This document shows positions 32,481 through 40,785 of a stretch of 64,000 bases of DNA, piece after piece. This stretch comes from CALGFI01 sp963786805. GTDB taxonomy: Bacteria > Actinomycetota > UBA4738 > HRBIN12. The notes below the pieces were generated by a model, which was given only the letters and a program-made list of their open reading frames with translations, searched no databases and was not told the origin of the DNA. How positions within the stretch are numbered: position 1 is the stretch's first letter; the number at the start of each line of letters is the position of its first letter. The position numbers and the translations under genes were made by a program. The stretch is taken from positions 1 to 64,000 of the forward strand of contig CAWBAK010000004.1 in NCBI GenBank assembly GCA_963786805.1, read 5' to 3'.

Positions 32481-33449
32481 TCAGTCGATCGTGTAGTAGT
32501 CGGGGCTCTGGTAGCGCCCGGTCCGTTCCTTGTCGATCTGCATCAACACGTCGTTCAACAGCGTCGACGCTCCGATCCGGAACAGGTCGGGCGTCATCCA
32601 GTCCGGGCCGAGCGTCTCGTACAGCAGCACGAGGTACTGGATCGCCTGCTTGCTCTGCCGGACGCCGCCGGCGACCTTGACGCCGACGCGATGTCCGGTT
32701 TCGTGGAAGAAGTCGCGCGCCGCCTCCATCATGCAGAGCCCGGACGCGAGCTCGGCTCCCACGGCGATCTTGCCGGTCGAGGTCTTGATGAAGTCGGCGC
32801 CCGCGGCCATCGCCAGCACGCTCGCCTGCCGGACGCGGTCGTACGAGCCCAGCTCGCCGGTCTCGAGGATCACCTTCAGATGGGCCTGGCCGGCGGCGTC
32901 GCGCGCGGCGATGAGCTCCTCGAAGCACTCGGCGTAGCGGCCGCCGAGGAAGAGCGAGCGGTTCAGGACCATGTCGACCTCATCCGCGCCGAGGTCCACC
33001 ACCTCGCGGATCTCGGCCAAACGCGCGCCGAGTGGGGCGAGCCCCGAGGGGAACCCGCCGGCCACGCTCGCGACCTTGACGTTCGTGCCCTTCAGATGGC
33101 CGAGGGCGACGGAGACGAGCTGCGGGTAGAGGCACACCGCGGCGACCGAGGGGATCGAGACGTCGACCGGGTTCGGCCGGACGGCCTTCGCGCAGAGAGC
33201 CACGACCTTGCCCGTCGTGTCGACGCCCTCGAGCGTCGTCAGGTCCATGCACCGGATCGCGAGGTCGAGCGCCCAGAGCTTGGACTCGCGCTTGATCGAG
33301 CGCTTCGCGAGCGACGCGGCCCGCTCGGTGAGCCCGACCGCGTCGACCGGGGTCACCCGGCCGACGAGGCGCGCGGCATCCTTCGGCGCGTAGAGCGCGA
33401 GTCCGGGACGAGAGCGTTCGATCTCGGCTGCCGTGGACATCGGACCCAT
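32481..33449 (-). CDS. deoC: deoxyribose-phosphate aldolase
   Basis: The 322-residue protein belongs to the longer DeoC form found in actinobacteria. It cleaves 2-deoxyribose 5-phosphate into acetaldehyde and glyceraldehyde 3-phosphate. The Schiff-base lysine lies in AGADFIKTSTGKIAVG, and the second active-site lysine in RVGVKVAGGVRQSKQAIQ. DLGADEVDMVLNRSLFLGG supplies the conserved aspartate region. ATG 33449 and 33440 are both possible; neither has a strong ribosome site. Two aldehyde-dehydrogenase-like genes follow in the same direction. Confidence 0.94.
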   Translation of the reverse strand: MGPMSTAAEIERSRPGLALYAPKDAARLVGRVTPVDAVGLTERAASLAKRSIKRESKLWALDLAIRCMDLTTLEGVDTTGKVVALCAKAVRPNPVDVSIPSVAAVCLYPQLVSVALGHLKGTNVKVASVAGGFPSGLAPLGARLAEIREVVDLGADEVDMVLNRSLFLGGRYAECFEELIAARDAAGQAHLKVILETGELGSYDRVRQASVLAMAAGADFIKTSTGKIAVGAELASGLCMMEAARDFFHETGHRVGVKVAGGVRQSKQAIQYLVLLYETLGPDWMTPDLFRIGASTLLNDVLMQIDKERTGRYQSPDYYTID

Positions 33450-33482
33450 GGTACGGCGCAGGGCGGGGAAGCCGCTTCGAGG

Positions 33483-34364
33483 TCAGAACCCCAGGCGCTG
33501 GAGGGCTTTCGGGTCCCGCTGCCACTCCTTCAGCACCTTCACGCGCAGGTCGAGGAAGACCTTGCGGCCCAGGACGAGCTCCATCTCCTCTCGTGCCCGG
33601 GTCCCGATCGTCTTCAGCGTCTCGCCGCCCTTGCCGATCACGATCCCTTTCTGCGAGTCGCGCTCGACGATGAGCGACGCGTGGACCTTCGTGAGGCCCT
33701 CGCCCTCCTCGAGCTCTTCGACCATGACGGCGATCGAGTGCGGCACCTCCTGCCGGGTCACCGCGAGCGCCTTCTCCCGCACGATCTCGGCGAGACGGAT
33801 CTCGAGCGGCTGATCGGTGAACTCTCCGTCCGGGTAGTAGGCGGGACCCTCCGGGAGGTGCTCGAGCAGGAGGTCGCGAAGCATGCCGACGCCGCGGGCG
33901 GTCTTCGCGGAGACCGGCACGATCTCCTCGAAGTCGCCGAGATCAGCGGCGGCCTGGAGCTGCGGCACCTCCTCGCGGTTGCGGAGCAGGTCGAGCTTGT
34001 TCACCGCGCAGAACGCCGGCACGCCGGCCGGCCGGACACGCCGCTCGTAGACGAAGGCGTCACCGCGGCCGATCCCGTCCTTCGCGTCCACCACCATGAC
34101 GATCGCGTCCACCCCCTGCGTCGCCGCTCCGACGAGGTCGTTCAATCGCGTGCCGAGGAGCGTCCGCGGCTTGTGGAACCCGGGCGTGTCGGTGAACACG
34201 ATCTGATAGCCATCGGTGGTGAGGACCGCGCGGGCGTCGTGGCGCGTCGTCTGCGGCTTGTCCGAGACGATGGCCACCTTCCGCCCGACGAGCGAGTTGA
34301 CCAGCGTCGACTTGCCGACGTTCGGCCGCCCGACCACGGCGACGAACCCGCTGCGGAAGCTCAC
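33483..34364 (-). CDS. era: GTPase Era
   Basis: Start GTG 34364 (VSFRSGFVAVVGRPNVGKST) gives 293 residues; it overlaps the cdd stop as GTGA. The G motifs are GRPNVGKST (G1), TDTPGF (G3) and NKLD (G4), and effector-loop TTRHDARAVLTT (G2). The C-terminal KH domain has KGIVIGKGGETLKTIGTRAR. Era helps mature 16S rRNA and assemble the 30S subunit. It is the last of the coupled genes phoH-ybeY-corC-cdd-era. Confidence 0.96.
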   Translation of the reverse strand: MSFRSGFVAVVGRPNVGKSTLVNSLVGRKVAIVSDKPQTTRHDARAVLTTDGYQIVFTDTPGFHKPRTLLGTRLNDLVGAATQGVDAIVMVVDAKDGIGRGDAFVYERRVRPAGVPAFCAVNKLDLLRNREEVPQLQAAADLGDFEEIVPVSAKTARGVGMLRDLLLEHLPEGPAYYPDGEFTDQPLEIRLAEIVREKALAVTRQEVPHSIAVMVEELEEGEGLTKVHASLIVERDSQKGIVIGKGGETLKTIGTRAREEMELVLGRKVFLDLRVKVLKEWQRDPKALQRLGF

Positions 34365-34768
34365 TGCAACAGGTTCGACGGGCCGAAGGAGTGCGGGAGC
34401 AGCTCCGGGAGCAGCCACTCCGCCCGGTTGCCGCCCGCGCCCTCGCACACGACCAGCATGGTCGGCCCGAACTCGTTCAGCACCTGCCGGCACCCGCCGC
34501 AGGGCGGCGTCGGCTCGTCCTCGTCGGCGACGACGGCGATGACCTCGAGCGAACGGTCTCCGGCGATGACGGCCGCGGCCACGGCGTTGCGCTCCGCGCA
34601 CACGCTGAGCGGGTAGGAGGCGTTCTCGATGTTCGCGCCGCGGTACACGTTCCCGCCCGCGAGCAGGGCCGCGCCGACATGGAACTTGCTGTACGGGGCG
34701 TACGCGTGCTCTTTGGCCTGCCGCGCGGCGGCGACCAGACCGTCGACGACGTCCTTCGAGACGCTCAC
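34361..34768 (-). CDS. cdd: cytidine deaminase
   Basis: GTG 34768 overlaps the corC stop (GTGA) and gives 135 residues. The homotetrameric type is indicated by the short length and by the zinc ligands: a Cys and Glu in LSVCAERNAVAAAV, and PPCGGCRQVLNEFG. The enzyme converts cytidine and deoxycytidine to uridine forms. With deoC nearby, it points to nucleoside salvage, although the two are in different transcription groups. The stop overlaps the era start. Confidence 0.95.
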   Translation of the reverse strand: MSVSKDVVDGLVAAARQAKEHAYAPYSKFHVGAALLAGGNVYRGANIENASYPLSVCAERNAVAAAVIAGDRSLEVIAVVADEDEPTPPCGGCRQVLNEFGPTMLVVCEGAGGNRAEWLLPELLPHSFGPSNLLQ

Positions 34769-36042
34769 GTCGTGCTCACACCCTGGGGATCGGCGGTCTC
34801 GGACTCCTCGTCCTCGCTCCGGGTGATGAGGATCTTCGAGATCCGCCGCCCGATGACGCGCTCGGCTTTGAACGTGAGGTTGTGGAACGTGACCTCCTGG
34901 CCCTCCACCGGGATCGAACCCAGAAGGCCGAGCATCAATCCTCCGACCGTGTCCCACTCCTCGGCCGGCAGCTCCACGTCGAGGATCTCGTTGACCTCGT
35001 CGATCGACATCTTCCCGTCGACGCGGTACATGCCGTCGCCGACCTCCTCGATCTCGGGCTCATCGGTGTCGTACTCGTCGGCGATCTCTCCCACCAGCTC
35101 CTCGAGCAGGTCCTCCAGCGTGACGAGCCCGACGACGCTCCCGTACTCGTCGGTCACCATCGCGATGTGGAACTTGTCGCGCTGCATCTCGCGTAAGAGA
35201 TCGGCGACCTTCTTCGACTCGGGAACGAAATGGACCTCGCGGACGATCTCGCGGAGCGGCGAGTCGTGCTTGCCCTGGTGCAGGGCCTTCAACACGTCCT
35301 TCGCGTACACGATCCCGATCATGTTGTCGAGGTCGCCGTCGAAGACCGGGATCCTCGAGTACCCGTGCTTGAGGACCTCCGCCTGCACGTCGCGGAGCGT
35401 CTTGTCGTCCTCGATCCCCACGATGTCGGGCCGGGGCACCATGACCTCCCGAACGATCGTGTCGCCGAACTCGAAGATGGAGTGGATGAGCTCGGTCTCC
35501 TCCCGCTCGATGGAGCCCTCCTCGTGGCCGAGGTCGGCCATCGTGCGGAAGTCGGCCTCGGACACGAACGGACCGGTGGCGAGGCCCTTGCCCGGCAGGA
35601 TGACGTTGGCTAAGCCGATCAGCGCGCGCGTGGGAAGGGCGAGCACGCGCCCGAGGAACCAGACGAGCGGCGCGACGGCGAGCGCGGCACGGTCCGAGTG
35701 CAGCACGCCGAACGTCTTGCATGTCGCCTCGACCAGGACGAAGTACAGGAGCGTGAAGCCGATCGACACGAGGGTGATGCCGAGGCCGCCGTACGCCCGC
35801 TCCGCGATGATCGCGACCAGGACCGCGGACCCGTTCTGGCAGAGCATCACCGCGAGGTAGACCGCGTTGAGGTAGCGGGGCGGATCGGACTCGATGCGAT
35901 CGAGCAGGACCGCGTTGCGCCGGCCCTCCTCGACGAGCGCGAGCGCCCGGACCCGCGACATCCGTGTCAGCGAGGCCTCGGCGATCGCGAGCACCGAGCC
36001 GATCACCACGAGGACCGCAACGAGGACCCAGAGCCAGTTCAC
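34765..36042 (-). CDS. CorC/HlyC-type CBS-domain membrane protein
   Basis: Start GTG 36042 overlaps the ybeY stop (GTGA) and gives 425 residues; the longer frame is out of the coupled position. The DUF21 domain has several membrane segments: WVLVAVLVVIGSVLAIAEAS, NAVYLAVMLCQNGSAVLVAI, and ITLVSIGFTLLYFVLVEATC. Two CBS domains follow (VMVPRPDIVGIEDDKTLRDV, IPVFDGDLDNMIGIVYAKDV; VTDEYGSVVGLVTLEDLLEE). A CorC_HlyC domain (VDGKMSIDEVNEILDVELP) ends the chain. The family includes magnesium exporters; the role in ion transport is inferred by family only. Confidence 0.93.
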   Translation of the reverse strand: MNWLWVLVAVLVVIGSVLAIAEASLTRMSRVRALALVEEGRRNAVLLDRIESDPPRYLNAVYLAVMLCQNGSAVLVAIIAERAYGGLGITLVSIGFTLLYFVLVEATCKTFGVLHSDRAALAVAPLVWFLGRVLALPTRALIGLANVILPGKGLATGPFVSEADFRTMADLGHEEGSIEREETELIHSIFEFGDTIVREVMVPRPDIVGIEDDKTLRDVQAEVLKHGYSRIPVFDGDLDNMIGIVYAKDVLKALHQGKHDSPLREIVREVHFVPESKKVADLLREMQRDKFHIAMVTDEYGSVVGLVTLEDLLEELVGEIADEYDTDEPEIEEVGDGMYRVDGKMSIDEVNEILDVELPAEEWDTVGGLMLGLLGSIPVEGQEVTFHNLTFKAERVIGRRISKILITRSEDEESETADPQGVSTT

Positions 36043-36521
36043 CGGCGTTCCTCTCCGGCGCTCTCCGTCCCGGCGCCCACCGCCACGCCCGAGTACCGCT
36101 CCTGGCGTGACCACATCTCGGCCCGGTCGCCGTCGTCCATGTGGTCGTGCCCGAGGAGGTGCAGGATCCCGTGCACGATCAGCAACCGGAGCTCCCCCGC
36201 GGGGTCGTCCGCGTTGTTCCGCGCTCCCACGGCCGGCGCGATGATGACGTCGCCCAGGATCCGGACCCCGTCCTCGTCGAGGTCACCCATCGGGAAGGAA
36301 AGGACGTCGGTCGGGGCATCCTCGCCGGCGTACCGCGCGTTGAGGTCGGCGATCTCGCGCTCCGTGACGAACGAGACGGAGAGCTCCGCGTTCGCCGCGT
36401 CCTCGCCCACGAGCGTCTCCTCGGCCAGCGCGCTCAGTCCCTCGAGGTCGAGCGGCACGTCGTCCTGACGGTCGTCGATCAGGATCCTCGGCAGACGATG
36501 CTCGCCCTCACCCATCGGCAC
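36039..36521 (-). CDS. ybeY: endoribonuclease YbeY
   Basis: ATG 36521 (with a second ATG at 36515) gives 160 residues. The metal site is the classical HGILHLLGHDHMDDGDR with three histidines, and an earlier TDVLSFPMGD is also typical. YbeY takes part in 16S rRNA 3' end processing and 70S ribosome quality control. It overlaps the end of phoH and its stop overlaps the corC start, so the block is translated as a coupled set. Confidence 0.95.
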   Translation of the reverse strand: MPMGEGEHRLPRILIDDRQDDVPLDLEGLSALAEETLVGEDAANAELSVSFVTEREIADLNARYAGEDAPTDVLSFPMGDLDEDGVRILGDVIIAPAVGARNNADDPAGELRLLIVHGILHLLGHDHMDDGDRAEMWSRQERYSGVAVGAGTESAGEERR

Positions 36522-37485
36522 GCGCTCGCTGCTCGCCGAACACGCGGTACGCCTCGACGATGTCCTGCACGATCTTGTGACGGACCACGTCGCGAGCGCC
36601 GAGATGCGCGACCTCGATCCCGTCGATGTCGCGGAGGATCTCCTGCACGATCACCAGCCCCGAGGTCTGGCCGCTCGGCAGGTCGATCTGCGTGATGTCG
36701 CCGTTCACGACGGCCTTGGACCCGAACCCGAGCCGGGTGAGGAACATCTTCATCTGCTCTGGAGTCGTGTTCTGCGCCTCGTCCAGGATGATGAACGAGT
36801 TGTTCACCGTTCGTCCCCGCATGAAGGCCAGGGGTGCGACCTCGATGGTCCCGCGCTCCAACAGCCGCGGGAGTGCGTCCGCGCCCATCATGTCGAAGAG
36901 CGCGTCGTACAACGGCTTCATGTACGGGTCGATCTTCTCGTAGAGGGTCCCGGGAAGGAACCCCAGGCGCTCCCCGGCTTCGACGGCCGGACGCGTGAGG
37001 ATCAGGCGGGAGACCTGCTTGTCCTGGAGCGCCCGGACGGCGGCCGCCACGGCGAGGTAGGTCTTGCCGGTGCCGGCCGGGCCGATCGCGAAGGTCACGG
37101 TCGCGTTGCGGATCGCATCGACGTATTGCTTCTGGCCGAGCGTCTTCGGCGCGATCCCCTTTCCGCGTCCCGTGAGGAACACGTCGCCGAGCACCTCGGT
37201 GGGGCGCGCCTCCTCGCCCTTGATGAGCTCGATCGAGCGGCCGACGGACGACGGGTTCAGCTCGTGACCCTTCGCGAGCAGCGCGATGAGCTCCTCGAAC
37301 AGCAGGGAGACGCGCTCGGTCTCGCGCTCGGGGCCGGAGATCGTGATCTCGTTCCCACGGACGACGATCTGCGAGTCGAAGGCGGCCTCGACGAGCTTCA
37401 ACAGCTCATCACGCTGTCCGAGGAGGGCGACCATGCTCTGGTCCCCCGGCACCAAGATCTTGACTTGCGTCGTGGCTCTCGCCAA
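36508..37485 (-). CDS. phoH: PhoH-like ATPase
   Basis: The 325-residue protein has an N-terminal KH-like part (VRGNEITISGPERETERVSL) and a P-loop ATPase with TFAIGPAGTGKTYLAVAAAV (Walker A) and SFIILDEAQNTTPEQMKMFL (Walker B). It also has VNGDITQIDLPSGQTSGLV. PhoH proteins are linked to RNA metabolism, next to ybeY almost everywhere. It is the first gene of the coupled block and is upstream by 165 bases of nothing else on this strand until HIT. Confidence 0.94.
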   Translation of the reverse strand: MARATTQVKILVPGDQSMVALLGQRDELLKLVEAAFDSQIVVRGNEITISGPERETERVSLLFEELIALLAKGHELNPSSVGRSIELIKGEEARPTEVLGDVFLTGRGKGIAPKTLGQKQYVDAIRNATVTFAIGPAGTGKTYLAVAAAVRALQDKQVSRLILTRPAVEAGERLGFLPGTLYEKIDPYMKPLYDALFDMMGADALPRLLERGTIEVAPLAFMRGRTVNNSFIILDEAQNTTPEQMKMFLTRLGFGSKAVVNGDITQIDLPSGQTSGLVIVQEILRDIDGIEVAHLGARDVVRHKIVQDIVEAYRVFGEQRARADG

Positions 37486-37549
37486 ACGGTGCTCTTGGGG
37501 TGGGTGCCCCGTTCCTCCTCGTTCGTCCTGGTCGCCGTTCGACCCTTGA

Positions 37550-37568
37550 CCGGAGCCCTCGGCTCCGG
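37550..37568 (-). terminator. small GC-rich hairpin between HIT and phoH
   Basis: A perfect 8-bp stem (CCGGAGCC with GGCTCCGG) and a 3-nt loop lies about 80 bases after the HIT stop. There is no T-run after it on the minus strand. It may be a weak terminator or a leader structure for phoH; the evidence is the inverted repeat only. Confidence 0.4.
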
Positions 37569-37650
37569 AGCAACGGATTCTACCCGCGAGGGGGGTGCGC
37601 GATGCGGCATCTCGGGTTCTTCTCGGGTGACCGCGTGCCTGCTCGAACCC

Positions 37651-37998
37651 TCAGCCGGGTGGCCAGGCCATCGGGCGCCCGCCGAGCAGGTGGAAGTGCA
37701 GGTGGAACACCGATTGCCCCGCGTCCGGCCCGACGTTCGCGACCAGCCGCCAGCCGCTCTCGTGGATCCCTTCGGTCTCGGCGAGGTGCGCCGCGGCCTT
37801 CACGATGTCGACGAGCACCGCTCCGTGCTCGTCGCCGATCTCGGTCAGGTCCTCGATGTGCTCCTTGGGGATCAACAGGATGTGGGCCGGCGCCTGCGGC
37901 CGGAGGTCGCGGAACGCGACGACCGTGTCGGTCTCGTGCAGCACGTCCGCCGGCTCCTCGCCAGCGACGATCCGGCAGAACGGACAGCTCGTGCTCAC
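37651..37998 (-). CDS. HIT-family nucleotide-binding protein
   Basis: The 115-residue protein has the histidine triad HLHFHLLGG near the C terminus and CPFCRIVAGEEPADV at the N terminus. HIT proteins of this branch hydrolyse nucleoside phosphoramidates or AMP esters. The ATG at 37998 overlaps the dnaJ stop by four bases. In many related genomes a 16S rRNA methyltransferase (rsmE) gene stands between dnaJ and phoH; here the HIT gene occupies that place. Confidence 0.93.
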   Translation of the reverse strand: MSTSCPFCRIVAGEEPADVLHETDTVVAFRDLRPQAPAHILLIPKEHIEDLTEIGDEHGAVLVDIVKAAAHLAETEGIHESGWRLVANVGPDAGQSVFHLHFHLLGGRPMAWPPG

Positions 37999-39113
37999 GA
38001 GGGACCTACCGGTCCCGGCCGCCGCAGCGCGCTCTTCACGGATGCCTTCTTGCCGGCGGGCTCGCCCCGGAGCGCGGCAAGCTGCTCGAGGAGCTCGCGC
38101 TCTTGCTTCGAACCCGGCTTGGGGGTCGCGACGCGGATCGTGAGGAACAGGTCGCCGCGGCCCCGCCGCCCGAGGTTCGGCACTCCCTTGCCCTGCAACC
38201 GGAGCGTGGTGCCGGACGCGGTTCCCGGTTCGACGTCGACCCGCTCGGGGCCGTCGAGCGTCTCCACCTCGACCTCGGCTCCGAGTGCGGCCTGCACCAT
38301 CGGCACCTCGAGGACGGCGAACAGATCCGTGCCGCGGCGCTCGAACACCTCGTCATCGTCGACGTGCAGCGTGAGGTAGAGGTCGCCCGCGGGACCGCCC
38401 GCCCTTCCCGCGTGCCCGGCCCCGGCGATGCGCAACTCGAGCCCGTCCGAGACTCCGGGCGGCACGTCGAACGGGACCGACGCCTCCACCGCGATGCGCC
38501 CGCGGCCCTCGCACCGCTCGCACGGCGTGAGGATCTCCTCCCCCGTTCCCGCACAGGTGGTGCAGGGGCGTGCGGTCATCACCGTTCCGAAGATGCTGCG
38601 GCGGACGTCCTGCACCTGCCCGGTGCCCGAACACGTGCGACACCGCTCGGGCGAGGTGCCGGGCTCTGATCCCGATCCGGCGCACCGATCGCACGGCTCG
38701 AGCTTGCCGAGCCGCAGGTCCTGACGGGCTCCGAACACCGCCTCTCGGAAGGTGAGCGGAACCTCGCCGAAGAGGTCTTCGCCCTGTTGCGTTCGGCTTC
38801 GGCGCGACGTCGTGCGCTGTCTGCCGAACGTTCCCTGTCCGAAGAACGCCTCGAAGATGTCGGCGACGTCGCCGAAGGGGAAGTCCACCGGCCCGCGGCC
38901 CGAGCCGTAGAGGTCGTACTGCTGTCGCTTCTGCGGATCCGACAGGATCTCGTAGGCGGCCGAGATCTCCTTGAAGCGATCCTCGGAGCCGGGATCCGCG
39001 TTCACGTCCGGGTGATGCTCGCGCGCGAGACGCCGGTACGCCTTCTTGATGTCCTCGTCCGACGCGTCCCGGCCCAGGCCGAGGATCTCGTACAGGTCGC
39101 GGATCGTCGCCAT
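37995..39113 (-). CDS. dnaJ: chaperone DnaJ
   Basis: The 372-residue protein is a type I DnaJ. The J domain has YRRLAREHHPDVNADPGS with the HPD motif. A Gly/Phe-rich linker follows. Four zinc repeats are all intact: CDRCAGSG, CRTCSGTG, CTTCAGTG and CERCEGRG. The C-terminal substrate domain ends about 40 residues before the terminus. The protein recruits DnaK (gene not in this window) to unfolded clients. It is preceded by hrcA, seven bases upstream. Confidence 0.96.
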   Translation of the reverse strand: MATIRDLYEILGLGRDASDEDIKKAYRRLAREHHPDVNADPGSEDRFKEISAAYEILSDPQKRQQYDLYGSGRGPVDFPFGDVADIFEAFFGQGTFGRQRTTSRRSRTQQGEDLFGEVPLTFREAVFGARQDLRLGKLEPCDRCAGSGSEPGTSPERCRTCSGTGQVQDVRRSIFGTVMTARPCTTCAGTGEEILTPCERCEGRGRIAVEASVPFDVPPGVSDGLELRIAGAGHAGRAGGPAGDLYLTLHVDDDEVFERRGTDLFAVLEVPMVQAALGAEVEVETLDGPERVDVEPGTASGTTLRLQGKGVPNLGRRGRGDLFLTIRVATPKPGSKQERELLEQLAALRGEPAGKKASVKSALRRPGPVGPS

Positions 39114-39119
39114 GAGCGG

Positions 39120-40160
39120 TTAGGCGTCCAGCTCCGTCGCGAGCTCGGACAACCGTCGCGCGACGGCTCGCACGGAAGCCATGACGGAGACGTAGTCCAT
39201 CGCGGTGGGGCCGACCACACCGACGGTACCGAGCGACGTCAGCCCGGCATGGAACGGCGCGGAGACGATCGAGGCCTCCCACTCGCCGGTCTGCGGGTGC
39301 TCGGCACCGATCGTGACGTTGACGTCCTCGTGCGGCGTCACGTCACGGAGGAGCACAAGCATCTCCGATTCGTGCTCGAGCGCCTCGAAGAGCCGGCGGA
39401 CGGTTTCCCGCCGCCAGTGCGCCGCCTCGTCGGCGAGGTTGGCGACGCCGCCGACCACGACGTGGTGGGTACCGGCTCCCATCTGCATGTTGGCGAACGT
39501 GTCCGCGGCGGCGAGGAACACCGGGCGCTCGCCTACGGGCGATGTCGCGGCGGACTTCAAGGCCTCGGTCTGCGCCTCGGCGGCGTTCTTCCCGCGGAAG
39601 ACGTCCGCGAGCTTGCGATCGAGCGCGGCGAGCCCTTCCGAGTCCAGCCGCTCGGGCCGGTCGACGATCGCCTTGTCGACCCGACCGTGCTGGCCGATCA
39701 CGAGGAACATCAACGCGTTCCCCACCTCGATCAGCTCGGTTCGAAGGACGGCCTCGTCCGACCCCGACGGCGGAACGGCCAGACCCGCGTACTGGGTGAC
39801 GCGAGACAACAGCTGCGTGGTCCCTTTGAGGACCTCCTCCAGGTCGAGCATCGTTTCGGCGAAGAACCCTGCGATCGCCCTGCGCTGCGCGTCGCGAAGG
39901 CGTCCACCCGGCGGGAGCGTGTCGACGTACTTGCGGTAGCCCGTGTCGGTCGGGATCCGTCCCGCGGACGTGTGCGGGTGCATGAGGTAGCCGAGCTCCT
40001 CGAGCGCGGCCAGCTCGTTGCGGATCGTCGCCGCCGACACGCCGAGCCCCGAACGCTCCGCGATCGTCTCGCTGCCGACGGGCTCGCCGCTGCGCACGTA
40101 CTCCTCGACGACAGCGCGAAGGACGGCGACCTTGCGTGATCCCAGCTCGGGCTGATCCAT
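39120..40160 (-). CDS. hrcA: heat-inducible transcription repressor HrcA
   Basis: ATG 40160 gives 346 residues; upstream codons are antisense noise. A winged-helix DNA-binding domain opens the chain (RKVAVLRAVVEEYVRSGEPV, then GVSAATIRNELAALEELGYL). A dimerising GAF-like part has GGVANLADEA and LGTVGVVGPTAMDYV-like sequence. HrcA represses hrcA-dnaJ and groE genes by binding CIRCE elements; such an element lies directly upstream. Confidence 0.95.
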   Translation of the reverse strand: MDQPELGSRKVAVLRAVVEEYVRSGEPVGSETIAERSGLGVSAATIRNELAALEELGYLMHPHTSAGRIPTDTGYRKYVDTLPPGGRLRDAQRRAIAGFFAETMLDLEEVLKGTTQLLSRVTQYAGLAVPPSGSDEAVLRTELIEVGNALMFLVIGQHGRVDKAIVDRPERLDSEGLAALDRKLADVFRGKNAAEAQTEALKSAATSPVGERPVFLAAADTFANMQMGAGTHHVVVGGVANLADEAAHWRRETVRRLFEALEHESEMLVLLRDVTPHEDVNVTIGAEHPQTGEWEASIVSAPFHAGLTSLGTVGVVGPTAMDYVSVMASVRAVARRLSELATELDA

Positions 40161-40165
40161 GACGG

Positions 40166-40192
40166 TTAGCAGTCTACCCCGGAGAGTGCTAG
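40166..40192. promoter_or_regulatory. CIRCE operator upstream of hrcA
   Basis: The arms TTAGCAGTC (40166-40174) and GAGTGCTAG (40184-40192) are separated by nine bases, the exact geometry of CIRCE (consensus TTAGCACTC-N9-GAGTGCTAA). Two bases depart from the consensus. It begins six bases beyond the hrcA start codon, so HrcA should repress its own operon. Confidence 0.88.
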
Positions 40193-40269
40193 CAACCGCG
40201 TGCCCGCGCGACCTCGGATCCAGTCGCCGCTGACAACCGATCGGGACGCTCGGGCGTCCTACCCTTCGG

Positions 40270-40785
40270 ATGACGATGCGGGTTGACGAGATCGCGATCC
40301 GGGAGTTCCTCCACACGAGGTATCCGAGGCTGGTCGCCGCGGTCGCCCTCGTGTGCGGGAGCCGGCCCGCCGCCGAGGACGCCGTGCAAGAAGCGCTCCT
40401 GCGCGCTTGGGAGCGCTCGGAGAAGGGCGAAGAGATCGAGTCCTTGAACGCGTGGGCCACGACCGTGTCGTTGAACGTCGCGAGGAGCGGTCTGCGACGA
40501 CTGATGGCCGAGCGGCGAGCGCGGTCGCGCCTCGGACGCGACTTCGTTCCCGAAACGTCGGGCGATCGGATCGACGTCGAGCGCGCGCTCGCAGCGCTCC
40601 CGCGCCGCCAGCGGGAAGCCGTCGTCCTTCGTTACTACCTGCAGATGGACACCCGCGAGGTCGCCGAGGCCCTCGGCGTCCACGAGGGGACCGTGAAGAG
40701 CACCCTGTCCCGGGCGCGGGCGGCACTTGCCGACGCGCTCGGCGAGACCGATACCGAGGAGGCGAACGACCGTGGCACTCGATGA
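40270..40785 (+). CDS. ECF sigma factor (SigE-like group)
   Basis: The 171-residue sigma factor has region 2 (ALVCGSRPAAEDAVQEALLR, then SLNAWATTVSLNVARSGLRR) and region 4 (LAALPRRQREAVVLRYYLQM, then EVAEALGVHEGTVKSTLSRA). It has no extra domain, so it is a classical ECF factor. ATG 40270 is chosen; ATG 40276 would also work. The last 14 bases overlap the start of the membrane propeller gene, which probably encodes its regulator. It is divergent from hrcA. Confidence 0.93.
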   Translation: MTMRVDEIAIREFLHTRYPRLVAAVALVCGSRPAAEDAVQEALLRAWERSEKGEEIESLNAWATTVSLNVARSGLRRLMAERRARSRLGRDFVPETSGDRIDVERALAALPRRQREAVVLRYYLQMDTREVAEALGVHEGTVKSTLSRARAALADALGETDTEEANDRGTR

